DNA of 64,000 nucleotides from Terebella lapidaria. Lineage: Eukaryota > Annelida > Polychaeta > Terebellida > Terebellidae. The stretch spans positions 7,812,001 to 7,876,000 of the forward strand of contig OX424561.1 in the NCBI GenBank assembly GCA_949152475.1, given 5' to 3'. The notes below the pieces were generated by a model, which had not been told where the DNA came from, ran no database searches, and was given only the letters and a program-made list of their open reading frames with translations. A program made the position numbers and the translations under genes. Positions 26,001 to 36,093 of the stretch are shown in pieces. Within the stretch, counting starts at the first letter, position 1. Every line of letters begins with the position of its first letter.

Positions 26001-27068
26001 TTATATCGAAACATACATGATGGTCCTGAAAAGATGGTTGCTCTAAAAAGTTGCATGTATGAATCCATATTGTACATGTGATGTCATGTGCCTTTTGTAC
26101 ACCTGACAGACGTACGACCAGCTGTCATCACTGACTAACCTGACCAGTCTGCGGCTAGAGTGTGGTGTGGACTACAACGAGGGTGGCCTCGGCGACGCTC
26201 TTCCCAACCTCTCCAGGTAAGCTTTGTCAAGTGTTCGTAGGTCACACCACCGTGTGGCTACTGCCTGTGATAAGTGTAAGTTGGTGTTTGTTCTTGAACT
26301 GGAGTTGATGTTTGAATTGTGATATGTTTACAGATTAAAGAACCTTGAGTTGATAAAGTTTGCGATGTCTGGCAGTCTGATGAAGAGCCTGGTCAAGGTG
26401 GAGTCTATCGAGACTTTGTCAATCTGGCCTGACACTGAATACCAGGTCTGTGGACATATTAAATAAAATTTTCTTATAACTGCTTTGTGCGTGTCATAAC
26501 CCTATTACATATATGATTAGAAAAGCATGCGATTTGTCAAATGAAGATAACACATGAAATTTGCCAAATGATATGGGATGGAATGAATTTCATTTTTACT
26601 GAACAGGTGCTCATGCTTTAGGAAGTTCTGCAATTTTAATGAGCTTTCTTGGTTTGAATGTTTCAGCCGGCGCTTGTCAACACTTGCACGCTACGAGCTG
26701 TCATAGAGATGTCCTCCCTCAAACAGCTGGACTGGGGCATCATGATTGACACGTCCGCCCCGGCGTCCACACCAGCAACCTCCAACAACCCTGACGACGC
26801 GTCTCAGGACAGCAACAGCAGCAGTAGCAGCGGCGGCGGGACGGCCTCCAGCAAACAGGCGGCCGACGGCGTGCCGATCCTCTCCTCCAGTGTAGACGTC
26901 CTCGTCTCGCCGTCCAAGCTGGCACAGCTGAGCACTGAGGAGAACGTGGAGCACCTGACCATCAACCAGCTTGTGGACCGCCTCTGTAACCACCTCCCCG
27001 ACACCAAGATCAGAGTCTTCAAGGTGCCCATCGTCACCCCTAAAGCGGCAGCAAGCAAACAAACCTGA
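16582..27068 (+). CDS. MBD-PHD-F-box-LRR protein (putative SCF adaptor for methylated DNA)
   Basis: Coding exons: 16582-17476, 21739-21804, 21916-22010, 22337-22364, 22553-23141, 23283-23433, 23547-24478, 24565-24616, 24776-24862, 25041-25246, 25456-25609, 25807-25914, 26110-26216, 26334-26445, 26667-27068. They total 3984 nt, 1327 residues. Residues 1-298 are acidic and low-complexity, with three ~40-residue repeats (about 86-205). The MBD is about 313-375 (GWRREIVLR, ADVYYYPP, RSSVQIGKYL) and keeps Arg329, Asp341, Tyr343 and Arg353, the positions that read mCpG in MBD1/MBD2. A basic Ser/Pro/Lys linker precedes a C4HC3 PHD finger (565-612). A Pro-rich linker (612-890) leads to an F-box (about 891-937) and LRRs (about 945-1195). 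The order mirrors FBXL19/KDM2 with MBD in place of CXXC. Inferred role: an SCF substrate receptor at methylated chromatin. I do not know a named orthologue. Confidence 0.88.
17863..19721 (+). mobile_element. Helitron-like non-autonomous element, copy A
   Basis: Lies in intron 1 of the MBD gene. The right end has a hairpin (stem ATGCC/GGCAT, about 19688-19701), a 15-nt spacer and CTAG followed by T, the Helitron 3' signature. The left end is TAGGGCATTTCGGCC, then a poly(T) tract. Inside (18240-19560) are about nine units of a ~147-bp satellite (TATCTCGGAAACGGTGCGTC, CCGACTCGGCACTT). No Rep/helicase frame. It is the same family as 20013-21155 and 32889-34977. Confidence 0.65.
18541..18686 (+). 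mobile_element. SINE- or LINE-3'-like insertion inside the satellite
   Basis: Interrupts the 147-bp array of copy A with unrelated sequence ending GGAGCGCTTAATAAATG and a CTTTACTTTACTTTAC tail. A GCGC...ATAAATG motif with a short tandem tail is typical of CR1/L2-type 3' ends and SINEs that borrow them. Only about 145 bp is present. Confidence 0.35.
20013..21155 (+). mobile_element. Helitron-like non-autonomous element, copy B
   Basis: Also in intron 1 of the MBD gene. The left end is TAGGCATCCCGATTGAAAAT with a CCCGATT/AATCGGG hairpin. A poly(T) run of about 43 and a TTCGGTTTCCGG block match copy A. The right end is the palindrome AAAGCCTATAGGCTTT, then TATGT and CTAG followed by T. It lacks the 147-bp satellite and instead holds unique sequence with poly(C) runs near 20511 and 20611. 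Confidence 0.55.
21956..22294 (+). repeat. Tandem duplication of half the MBD exon plus intron
   Basis: A ~170-bp segment (21956-22124) covering the last ~55 bases of MBD exon 21916-22010, its donor and following intron is repeated almost identically at 22125-22294. The second copy has one extra A in an A-run and lacks the exon's own acceptor and first half. It includes a second intact donor near 22180. Confidence 0.8.
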
Positions 27069-27358
27069 GCTGAGCTGCCTCTGTAGCTAGCCTCTTTTGT
27101 CTGATATAGATACATGCGCAATATATGTTCATATTTGCCCAGTGTGCTATCGCCATTTGTACATTTACATTGTAATATTAAATGGGTATTGTTGGAATGA
27201 TTATGACTGGATATTTATTGTCCTGAACAATTCACTTCTGTTATACAATATGAGCAATGCATTTACTAGTTAGAATGATACATCACATAATTAGATTTCA
27301 CAGCAATCACTCTGTATGTGGTGTGTGTCATATAGCCTTGAACAATTTGAACAAAGTG

Positions 27359-27364
27359 AATAAA
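27359..27364 (+). terminator. Poly(A) signal of the MBD gene
   Basis: AATAAA 291 bases after the stop codon, the first canonical signal downstream. Confidence 0.5.
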
Positions 27365-27369
27365 GATTG

Positions 27370-29480
27370 CATGGTTCATCGGAATACTTCTGATTCCATG
27401 TGTTTTAGTTCAGTAGTCGAAATGACTACATTGTGCTGGAATTAGAAGGAACAAACTATTGTATCATGTATCTACTCTAGGAGTTTCCAGTATGTGGAAT
27501 CTGTCAACATTTTCCGGAAACATACTTTGACATGTATAAACTGATGTATCGGGGCGCAAAGATGTCTTCAGTTGATTCAATTTACTCCTGCCATTAGCCT
27601 AAGTATTGAAAGAAGTATTGAGACATCTTAATCATCTGAGAATGTCATCTGATAGTTGTATAATATGTTGTAAATTGTAACTTCAGATTTAACTACATAT
27701 TTTATCTGGTAAAAATTATAATCGACCAACAATTCCTAGTCCAAAATATTACAAGTTATATTTTTTCTTCGGAGAACGACAAAAACAATTCTCTTGTTGG
27801 CATGTATGAAACCAAGATCATTTACATAGTATTTGATGATAAATTATTACTGGTTGGAATAGTGTGTCATGTGAAATGAGTCATCAGTGACCTGAGAATA
27901 ATGTTTCTCTGAAGAAAATCAATATCTTTGTGAAATCATGAATATTCAGAAGTTGTTTTCTTCAAAGATGTACATATATACAGTGCATTTTATAGATGAT
28001 ATAAGGGAGGCAGGCTTTGTCGCTTGAATAAAACAACTCCATTCATTCTAGTTTCCTTAATTACGTCACCATCATTGATTCATTTACACGAGACAATGAA
28101 TTGAAAACCCATCGTTCCTCAAACATCTTAATTCATACTTGCATTGTTCTCGCAGTGGTTTATCCAACACCTTATGTTGGTTAAACACCAGCCAGTCACG
28201 GCTGTGAAGTTCACATGGTTCAACTGTCGCCCTCTACCATGTTGAATAGACACGTTCTTCTTGGTGTCTATATTTCATGAACTATGGTTAGGGAGATTTC
28301 TTGAAATATAAAGTGTGAACGGTAATGTTTCAAAATTAATGCCAGCTTCTTTGAATTTTTTTTTGTCATAATACGTGGACTGCGAAACTCTCTATGGGAT
28401 ATGAACTGAAGCCACATATACAAATTCTCACAAATCCGTTGGGGCACAAAATTGGAAGAAAAAATACTAGTAGTCCATTTACAGTATACATTGTAGTTAA
28501 TTATTCTGAACACAATCCTGGAAGGCGAGCCTGATTTCATGTAAATTTGATGCTTGCACAAGACGTTATGATGGTTTTAAAGAAAAACAAATAGATAACT
28601 CAAAATATATATTGGAGTGATATTGGCAGAAAAACTATTTTTTTCCAAATCAATTACATATATGCCTGTGGTCTCAGAAAATTAGTCTACAAAACAACTA
28701 TGCTTGATCAGATGGATAAATCAAGTATATGACATTACTAGCAACCGCTTTTCCATCGTTTTGTGCGCCACAAGAGTTACTGAACCTAGTTCACAAAGCA
28801 CCGAGAATGGCGGTAATGTAAACAAACTCAAACAATTATCTCCACCAGGAACTCGCAACGAAATCAATTAGATATGGGCATCTGTTTAGGCAAGCAAGTG
28901 CAGATATATAACTATTATGTTTTCTTCGTTCGATCGAGAAGATATGGCAAAATCCTTTCTGCCAATATCACTTTAATGTTCATCAGAGCCCAGCTCGTAA
29001 ACTATGCGTTTTTGGCTTCGAGACCAAGATTGAACTATACCAAATTGAAGCATTTATTCTCACATAGTTATGGATATGAATTGCAACTCGTTACGTATTG
29101 CCAATTATACACTTTATAAATAATAATGAAGGCTAACGCAAAAAAAAACACATGACTCACAAACGCCTTGTTACACACTGCAATCTATATCTGTAACCCG
29201 CTGTTCTCCACAGGAAGCCTTTAATTAATGAACGATGTACGACAATAGCTACAAAAATATCCACAGACTGAAAATAATCGTAGTACAGTGGAAGCAGTTA
29301 TTCTAGTACTTGGACCACTCTGAAAAAAAAAACGAACTGAATTTTTCCTGGGGAAAAATTAAGGGAAATCTCTCTGTTGCTAGTTTAATGCTACCTATTT
29401 ATCACAAGTGAAAGGACTCGATAGTAGATAAAATTGGGAGAAACTCGTTCATTTTAGGGAAAAGTGACACATTCTACAGA
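27370..29480. other. Intergenic, Rab32-like promoter side
   Basis: AT-rich spacer between two plus-strand genes. No exon or repeat family recognised. The Rab32-like promoter is expected in the last few hundred bases, but I see no distinctive element. Confidence 0.4.
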
Positions 29481-32400
29481 ATGGCGACCGCGTATCCAAC
29501 CATAACCGAAACGGAGGAATCAGTCGTCATAAGGCCAGGATCCGATATGGGCTTGAAGGTCCACGGAACAAGGCGCCCGGAGTCCCAGAAACTAAAACCA
29601 AAATATTCAAAATCTGAGACTAACGAGCCAAGTGATCGAACTTCTGCAAAACGGCAACCAAGGGATGTGAGGAGTGAGATATCAAAACCAATAGGTCTAA
29701 AGTTGGATACGCTAGAGCAAGGGGCTGTGAAGCCAAGTGGTCTGGATCTTGAGGAGCGAGAGTTGAAGGGCATGAAGTTGGGTACACCGGAGCCAGAATG
29801 CCTGAAACTGGACACACTGGAGGCAGAAGGCGTGAATTTCGGCATGTCAGATCAGAAGGTTCTGGAGCCTAAGGGTCTGGAGCCGGGGACGCTGGAGACA
29901 GAGCCAAGAAAGATTGGGCCAACAGAGCCTCAGGGAGAACGGGAGCCGACGCCGGGAGCGAGACGAGGCTCGGACAGCTCCAGCGAGCCTGACGCCCGTA
30001 TCTCGGACATGGAGCCGCCCCCGCAGTTGGAGCCCCACCCCTCAGCCCAGTTCTGTGTACCCCGCCGGGACCACCTCTATAAGATACTCGTCATCGGCGA
30101 GTTCGGTGTCGGTAAGAAGCTATGCCACCTTTGTCCACTGTCCGTCTGCGGAATTAATACCACCCAGAATATGAAAATTAGTCCTATCCCACGTAAGAAC
30201 AGTATGATTCGGTGTCACTGGTGAGATCGAAAGACGCTATATATTACAGTACATCTCGCGTCACTGTTACTACACAAACCAAACATAACATTTTCGACAC
30301 ATTTTCAGGTAAAACTTCGATTATACGTCGATATACAGAAGGTAGGTTGAAGAAAAATGATTACTCAAATGTACGACAGTATCTAATGCTGACAGGGTTA
30401 TAAAATTCAATGATTTTCGCGCATTATATTTCATCATTGTACAGACATTTACAACGCCAACTACAAGGTCACGATAGGGGTGGATTTTGCTCTGAAGGTC
30501 ACAAGTTGGGATGCTAGGACCCGAGTCAGCCTACAGCTATGGTCATATTATATATTTTGATCCAACATTGTATATTAAACGTATATTTATATGCACACAC
30601 TCTAAACATTTGTCTGCTACATTGTACCTTTTTTCAGGGATATTGCTGGACATGAAAGATTCGGACATATGACCAGTGTTTATTACAAACACGCGTGAGT
30701 ACAAGTCCATATATCTTCAATGTGATGCAAACGATTATATAATAGTACGAATCGAAAGGTTATTAAATATTTTTGATGCATTGAATATCATCTTCAGAAT
30801 TGGCGCCGTGCTGGTCTGTGACTTGACAAGGTAGGAGATTATATTGTAATAGGCAATGGAATGCCAGTCTGACTAGTGTTTCAATATTTGCCAATTGCAT
30901 CTTGATATTTGAAATACAAAATGAAAAACAATTGATTGCAGACCGGGAACCCTGGATGCTATTACCAAGGTATACCATGTGGATTATTATGTTTTTGAAC
31001 ACCTCAGTAGAGTATTAATTTTATGTTGATGTGGTGCATCTTTATTGAATTGTACATTGACCTTCAGTGGCTTGGCGACCTGCATTCCAAAGTCACACTG
31101 AAGGATGACACACCCATACCGTGCATACTGCTGGCAAATAAGGTAGGATAAAGTTGATAAAAGGCATCTCTTGTTAAAGCAAAATAATATGAGCAAGGTA
31201 TCATGCCGTTGGTAACGATGACATGTCAAAGATTGCAGAGGTCAAAATCATCCCGGGCCTTATTGGTTGGGAAGCTATATAAAAAGTTGTCGAAGGTAAC
31301 ATACAGGTCGAAGACAGCCCTGTGCATGATGTTGGTGAGAAAGTTATTCTAAAGGTTGCATACCGGTATAAGTCGCAATCGGCCCGTGAATACTTTTGGT
31401 AAGGAATTTTTTTCGAAGATGGCACAGAAGTCGAAATCAATCCCTTTGCATATTGTTGGCAGGAAGTCATTTCCAAGGCGGCACATTGGTCGAAGTCGGT
31501 CCATCCATATTGTTGGTGAGGAAGTTACAGTCAAACCTCCATTAGTGAGCACCTCCGGTCGGTGAACACCTCCAGTTAATAAACACTTTTTCTTGGCCCC
31601 AAATGAGCGCCTATCTTTTAACATTGAGTGCTCTTCCGATTAGTGAACACCTCTCTATAGGTGAACAATCCCTATGCATAATGTTGGCGAGTATATAAAA
31701 GGCGGCACAAAGGTCGAAGTCATTCAATCCATTTTGTTGGTGAGGACGTTATTCTGAAATTGTCACAAAGGTCGAACTTAGTCCGTCCATAATGTTGGTG
31801 AGGAAGTTATTTGAAAGGCGGCACAAAGGTCGAAGTCAGTCCGTCCATGTTGTTAGTGAGGAAGTTATTCGAAAGGCTGCACAGAGGTCGAAGTCAGTCC
31901 GTCCATGTTGTTAGTGAGGAAGTTATTTGAAAGGCTGCACAGAGGTCGAAGTCAGTCCGTCCATGTTGTTAGTGAGGAAGTTATTTAGAAGGCAGCGCAA
32001 AGGTCAAAGTCAGTCCGTCCATATTGTTGGTGAGGAAGTTATTCGAAAGGTTGCACAGAGGTCGAAGTCAGTCTGTCCATGTTGTTGGTGAGGAAGTTAT
32101 TCAAAAGGCTGCACAGAGGTCGAAGTCAGTCCGTCCATGTTGTTAGTGAGGAAGTTATTTAGAAGGCAGCGCAAAGGTCGAAGTCGGTCCGTCCATATTG
32201 GTGATGAATTTTTTGAAAGGCGGCACAAATGTCGAAGTCAGTCCGTCCATATTGTTGGTGAGGAAGTTATTTGAAAAGCGGCACAAAGGTCGAAATCAGT
32301 CCGTCCATATTGTTTGTGAGGAATTTATTTGAAAAGCGGCACAAAGGTCGAAGTCAGTACGTCCATATTGTTGGAGGGGAAGTTATTTGAAAGGCGGCAC

Positions 32401-35400
32401 AAAGTTCAAAGTCAGTCCGTCCATATTGTTGGTGAGGAAGTTATTTGAAAGGCGGCACAAAGGTCGAAATCAGTCCGTCCATATTGTTTGTGAGGAAGTT
32501 ATTTGAAAAGCGGCACAAAGGTCGAAGTCAGTCCGTCCATATTGTTTGTGAGGAAGTTATTTGAAAGGCGGCACAAAGGTCAAAGTCAGTCCGTCCATAT
32601 TGTTGGTGGGGAAGTTATTTGAAAAGCGGCACAAAGGTCGAAGTCATTCAATCCATATTGTTGGTGAGGAAGTTATTTGAAAGGCGGCACAAAGGTCGAA
32701 GTCAGTCCGTCCATATTGTTGGTGAGAAAGTTATTCAAAAGGCGACACAAAGGTCGAAGTCAGTCCGTTCATATTGTTGGTGAGGAAGTTATTTCAGTGA
32801 CACAGAGATCTATCCAAACACTACTTGTATTATGTTTCTCATACGTTATGTTGAGGCCAAAGTACGCCATGCACTATAATATTATAAACTAGACGTCAAG
32901 GCCTAAAGATGCCTTGGAGGCATTTCGGTGTTAAGACTAATTTGTAATATTTACAACATGTTTACCATGGGCTCTACAATGCTCTACGACACACTATTTC
33001 CACGACATCGACGAAAACGAAAAATGCCGACTTGGCGAAAAAAATTCAGGTCAAGGTCAAAGTTCATCCATAAGTCACCTTAGACATGTTTGTCTAGTGC
33101 CACGAGTCCAAAAATAATGTCCGTTTCGCTCTACGACGCACCGTTTCCATATATCGATGAAAACGAAAAATGCCCACTCGGCGAAAAAATTTCAGGTCAA
33201 GGTCAAAGTTCATCCATAATACCCCTTAGACATGTTTGTCTAGTGCCACGAGTCCGAAAATAACATTCGTTTCGCTGTACGACGCACCGTTTCCGAGATA
33301 TCGACGAAAACATAAATTGCCGACTCGGCAGAAAAATTCAAGATAAGGTCAAAGGTCATCCTCAATACCCTTTAGACATGTTTGTCTAGGGCAACGAGTC
33401 CGAAAATAACGTCCGTTTCGCTCTACTATACACCGTTTCCGAGATATCGACGAAAACGAAAAATGCCGACTCGGCAGAAAAATCCAAGGTCAAGGTCAAA
33501 GGTCTCAATACCCTTTAGACATGTTTGTCTAAGGCAACGAGTCCGAAAATAACGTCCGTTTCGCTCACGATGCACCGTTTCCGAGATATCGACGAAAACG
33601 AAAAATGCCGACTCGGCGAAAAAATTTTAGATGAAGGTCAAAGTTCATCCATGATACCCCTTAGACATGTTTGTCTAGTGCCACGTGTCCGAAAATAACG
33701 TCCGTTTCGCTCTAAGATGCATCGTTTCCGAGATATAGACGACAACAAAAAATGCTGACTCGGCAGAAAATTTCAAGGTCAAGGTCGAAGGTCATCCTTA
33801 ATACCCTTTAGACATGTTTGTCTAGTGCCACAAGTCTGAAAATAACGTCCGTTTCGCTCTACGACGCACCGCTTCCGAGATATCGACGAAAACGAAAAAT
33901 GCCGACTCGGCAGAAAAATTCAAGGTCAAGGTCAAAGTTCATCCATAATACCCCTTAGACATGTTTGTCTAGTGCCACGAGTTCGAAAATAACGTCCGTT
34001 TCGCTCTACGATGCACCGTTTCCGAGATATCGACGAAAACAAAAAATGCCGACTCGGCAGAAAAATTCAAGGTCAAAGTCGATGGTCATCCTTAATACCC
34101 CTTAGACATGTTTGTCTAGGGCGACGAGTCTGAAAATAACGTCCGTTTCGCTCTACGACGCACCGTTTCCGAGATATCGATGAAAACGAAAAATGCCGAC
34201 TCAGCGAAAAAATTTTAGGTCAAGGTCCAAGTTCGTCCATAATACCCTATAGACATGTTTGTCTAGTGCCACGAGTCCGAAAATAACATCCGTTTCGCTC
34301 TACGACGCACCGTTTCCGAGATATCGACGAAAACGAAAAATGCCGACTCGGCGGAAAAATTCAAGGTCAATGTCAAAGTTCATCCATAATACCCCTTAGA
34401 CATGATTGTATAGTGTCACGAGTCCGAAAATAACGTCCGTTTCCCTCTACGATGCACCGTTTCCGAGATATCGTCGAAAAAGAAAAATGCCGACTCGGCA
34501 GAAATATCCAAGGTCAAGGTCGAAGGTCATCCTTAATACCCCTTAGACATATTTATTACTAGGGCGACGAGTCTGAAAATAACGTCCGTTTCGCTCTACG
34601 ACGCACCGTTTCCGAGATATCGATGAAAACGAAAAATGCTGACTCAGCGAAAAAATTTTAGGTCAAGGTCAAAGTTCATCCATAATACCCCTTAGACATG
34701 TTTGTCTAGTGCCACGAGTCCGAAAATAACGTCCGTTTCGCTCTACGACACACCGTTTCCGAGATATCGACGAAAACGAAAAATGACGACTCGGCAGAAA
34801 AATTCAAGGTCAAGGTCGAAGGTCCGAAAATAACGTCCGTTTCGCTCTACGACGCACCGTTTCCAAGATATGCAGGAAACCTCAAGGATGACTGGGCGAA
34901 AACTCTTCCGACCTCTAGGTCAAAGGAAAAAAAAAATTCTGCTAAAACCATAAAGGCATTTCTTCCGAAATGCCTTAATTATACCGTTGGTTGGGAAGCT
35001 ATCAAAAGTTAAACGGAGGTCAGTCATCTTGTACATATTGAAGGTTTGGAAGCTGTCTAGGTTATATTAAGGTCAAAATCACTGAGTTCTATTTGTAATA
35101 AATTTATAAATATGGAGATTTATTAATGAGCTCTGTCTTATCCTTTTTTCAGTGTGATGTGGAAGGGGTGGAGATAGACACCCAGCTGATGAACGAGTTC
35201 TGCAGGCTGAACGAAATGTTGACTTGGTTCCCGACCTCAGCCAGGCAAAACATCAACATAGGTCTGGATTCCTCTCACACTCAACCAAGATATAATTTAC
35301 AGTCGCTATGTATATAAATGTTGCAATTTAATTTTTGACTTCCCATACAGAGGAGGGGATGGACTATCTGACACACCACATTATGGCCCTGACGATGTCC

Positions 35401-35523
35401 GATGATCCAGAACTCAGAGAGCAGATGTCCCTCCACATGTCCTCTCGCAGGTTCAAGGACATCCGGGTAGCTGCCATGGATCCAGAGAGGATGTCATCTG
35501 GATACCGCTGTTGTCGTAGATGA
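29481..35523 (+). CDS. Rab32/38-type small GTPase with long N-terminal extension
   Basis: Exons: 29481-30111, 30309-30341, 30445-30541, 30638-30694, 30798-30830, 30942-30969, 31068-31142, 35153-35261, 35351-35523. They total 1236 nt, 411 residues (human Rab32 has 225). Residues 1-about 200 are a low-complexity extension with repeated Leu-Asp/Glu-Thr-Leu-Glu and Gly-Leu-Glu-Pro motifs. The G domain follows: P-loop GEFGVGKT (206-213), switch I TIGVDFALKV, WDIAGHERFG (the IAG is diagnostic of Rab32/38), LLANKCD (guanine binding), and PTSARQNINIEE. His259 replaces the catalytic Gln. The C-terminus ends YRCCRR, so the prenylation pair is two residues from the end. Rab32/38 proteins direct traffic to lysosome-related organelles and bind mitochondria. 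The 4-kb intron 7 carries a minisatellite and a Helitron-like element. Confidence 0.9.
31525..31680 (+). repeat. Possible pogo/mariner-like MITE fragment
   Basis: Starts CAGTCAAACCTCCATTAGTG and repeats variants of TTAGTGAACACCTC on both strands. I recall similar CAGTCAAACCTC starts from Tc1/pogo-type MITEs, but the boundaries here are unclear. Confidence 0.3.
31690..32800 (+). repeat. 58-bp minisatellite in Rab32-like intron 7
   Basis: About 19 tandem copies of a 58-bp unit containing GAGGAAGTTATTTGAAAGGC and GTCGAAGTCAGTCCGTCCAT. Copies differ by a few substitutions. The unit length is not a multiple of three and stops are common, so it is not coding. Confidence 0.85.
32889..34977 (-). mobile_element. 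Helitron-like non-autonomous element, copy C
   Basis: Minus-strand copy of the family in intron 7 of the Rab32-like gene. At 32889-32892 the plus strand reads CTAG, which is CTAG on the minus strand as 3' end, preceded there by the spacer and hairpin ATGCC/GGCAT. The other end (34952-34977) forms a hairpin AAGGCATTTC/GAAATGCCTT with loop TTCC. The interior is about 13 units of a ~147-bp satellite (CGTTTCGCTCTACGACGCAC, GACATGTTTGTCTAG), homologous to that of copy A but read in reverse. Confidence 0.65.
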
Positions 35524-35820
35524 TGAGTGGATTATCATGGGTGTACTATTGTATATTGTATCTACATGTATACCCGTAGATATCTATTTATGCGTGTAGT
35601 GTTGATGGCTTGATGAGGAGTACATAGTTCATGAATTATTCAATTGCAGGCATGTCATTGCACAGAAGATATCAATGTTGAAATATTATAAGATGCACAA
35701 TTCACTACATTTCCAAAGATATAACGAGTACATACATAAGATAGAACAGTTTATGTGTACATGTATATGAAACTGTTTGTAAGATTAACATTCATCATGT
35801 TCATAATATGTATCAAACAT

Positions 35821-35826
35821 AATAAA
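35821..35826 (+). terminator. Poly(A) signal of the Rab32-like gene
   Basis: AATAAA 298 bases past the stop codon, on the plus strand. Confidence 0.55.
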
Positions 35827-35853
35827 AGTACATTTGTCTTGTACAGTTCTCCC

Positions 35854-35859
35854 TTTATT
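35854..35859 (-). terminator. Poly(A) signal of TIMM9
   Basis: TTTATT on plus (AATAAA on minus), 235 bases past the TIMM9 stop. It is only 28 bases from the opposing Rab32-like signal. Confidence 0.5.
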
Positions 35860-36093
35860 CATTTGTAACAATCTTGATATAGATGTACATATTCATGTAC
35901 AAGTCTTCTTATTGGACAGGCATGAACAGTTAATAACAAAGACTGTTCACGTGCATTCCGTCTACTTTACTAAATCATAAAACTGATTGCATACCTGAAA
36001 CTTGTAGTTCTACATGAACACAAAATTTGACATTACATCGAACACATCCACACACAATAACAATTTTTGCTAGACCTAAAAAATACAGTTCAA

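Noticed and set aside
26691-27121. Minus-strand frames opposite the last MBD-gene exon
   Set aside because: GC-rich codon shadow; no splice partners.
31690-32800. CRISPR-like regular repeats
   Set aside because: Units are contiguous with no unique spacers and the DNA is clearly eukaryotic; this is a minisatellite.
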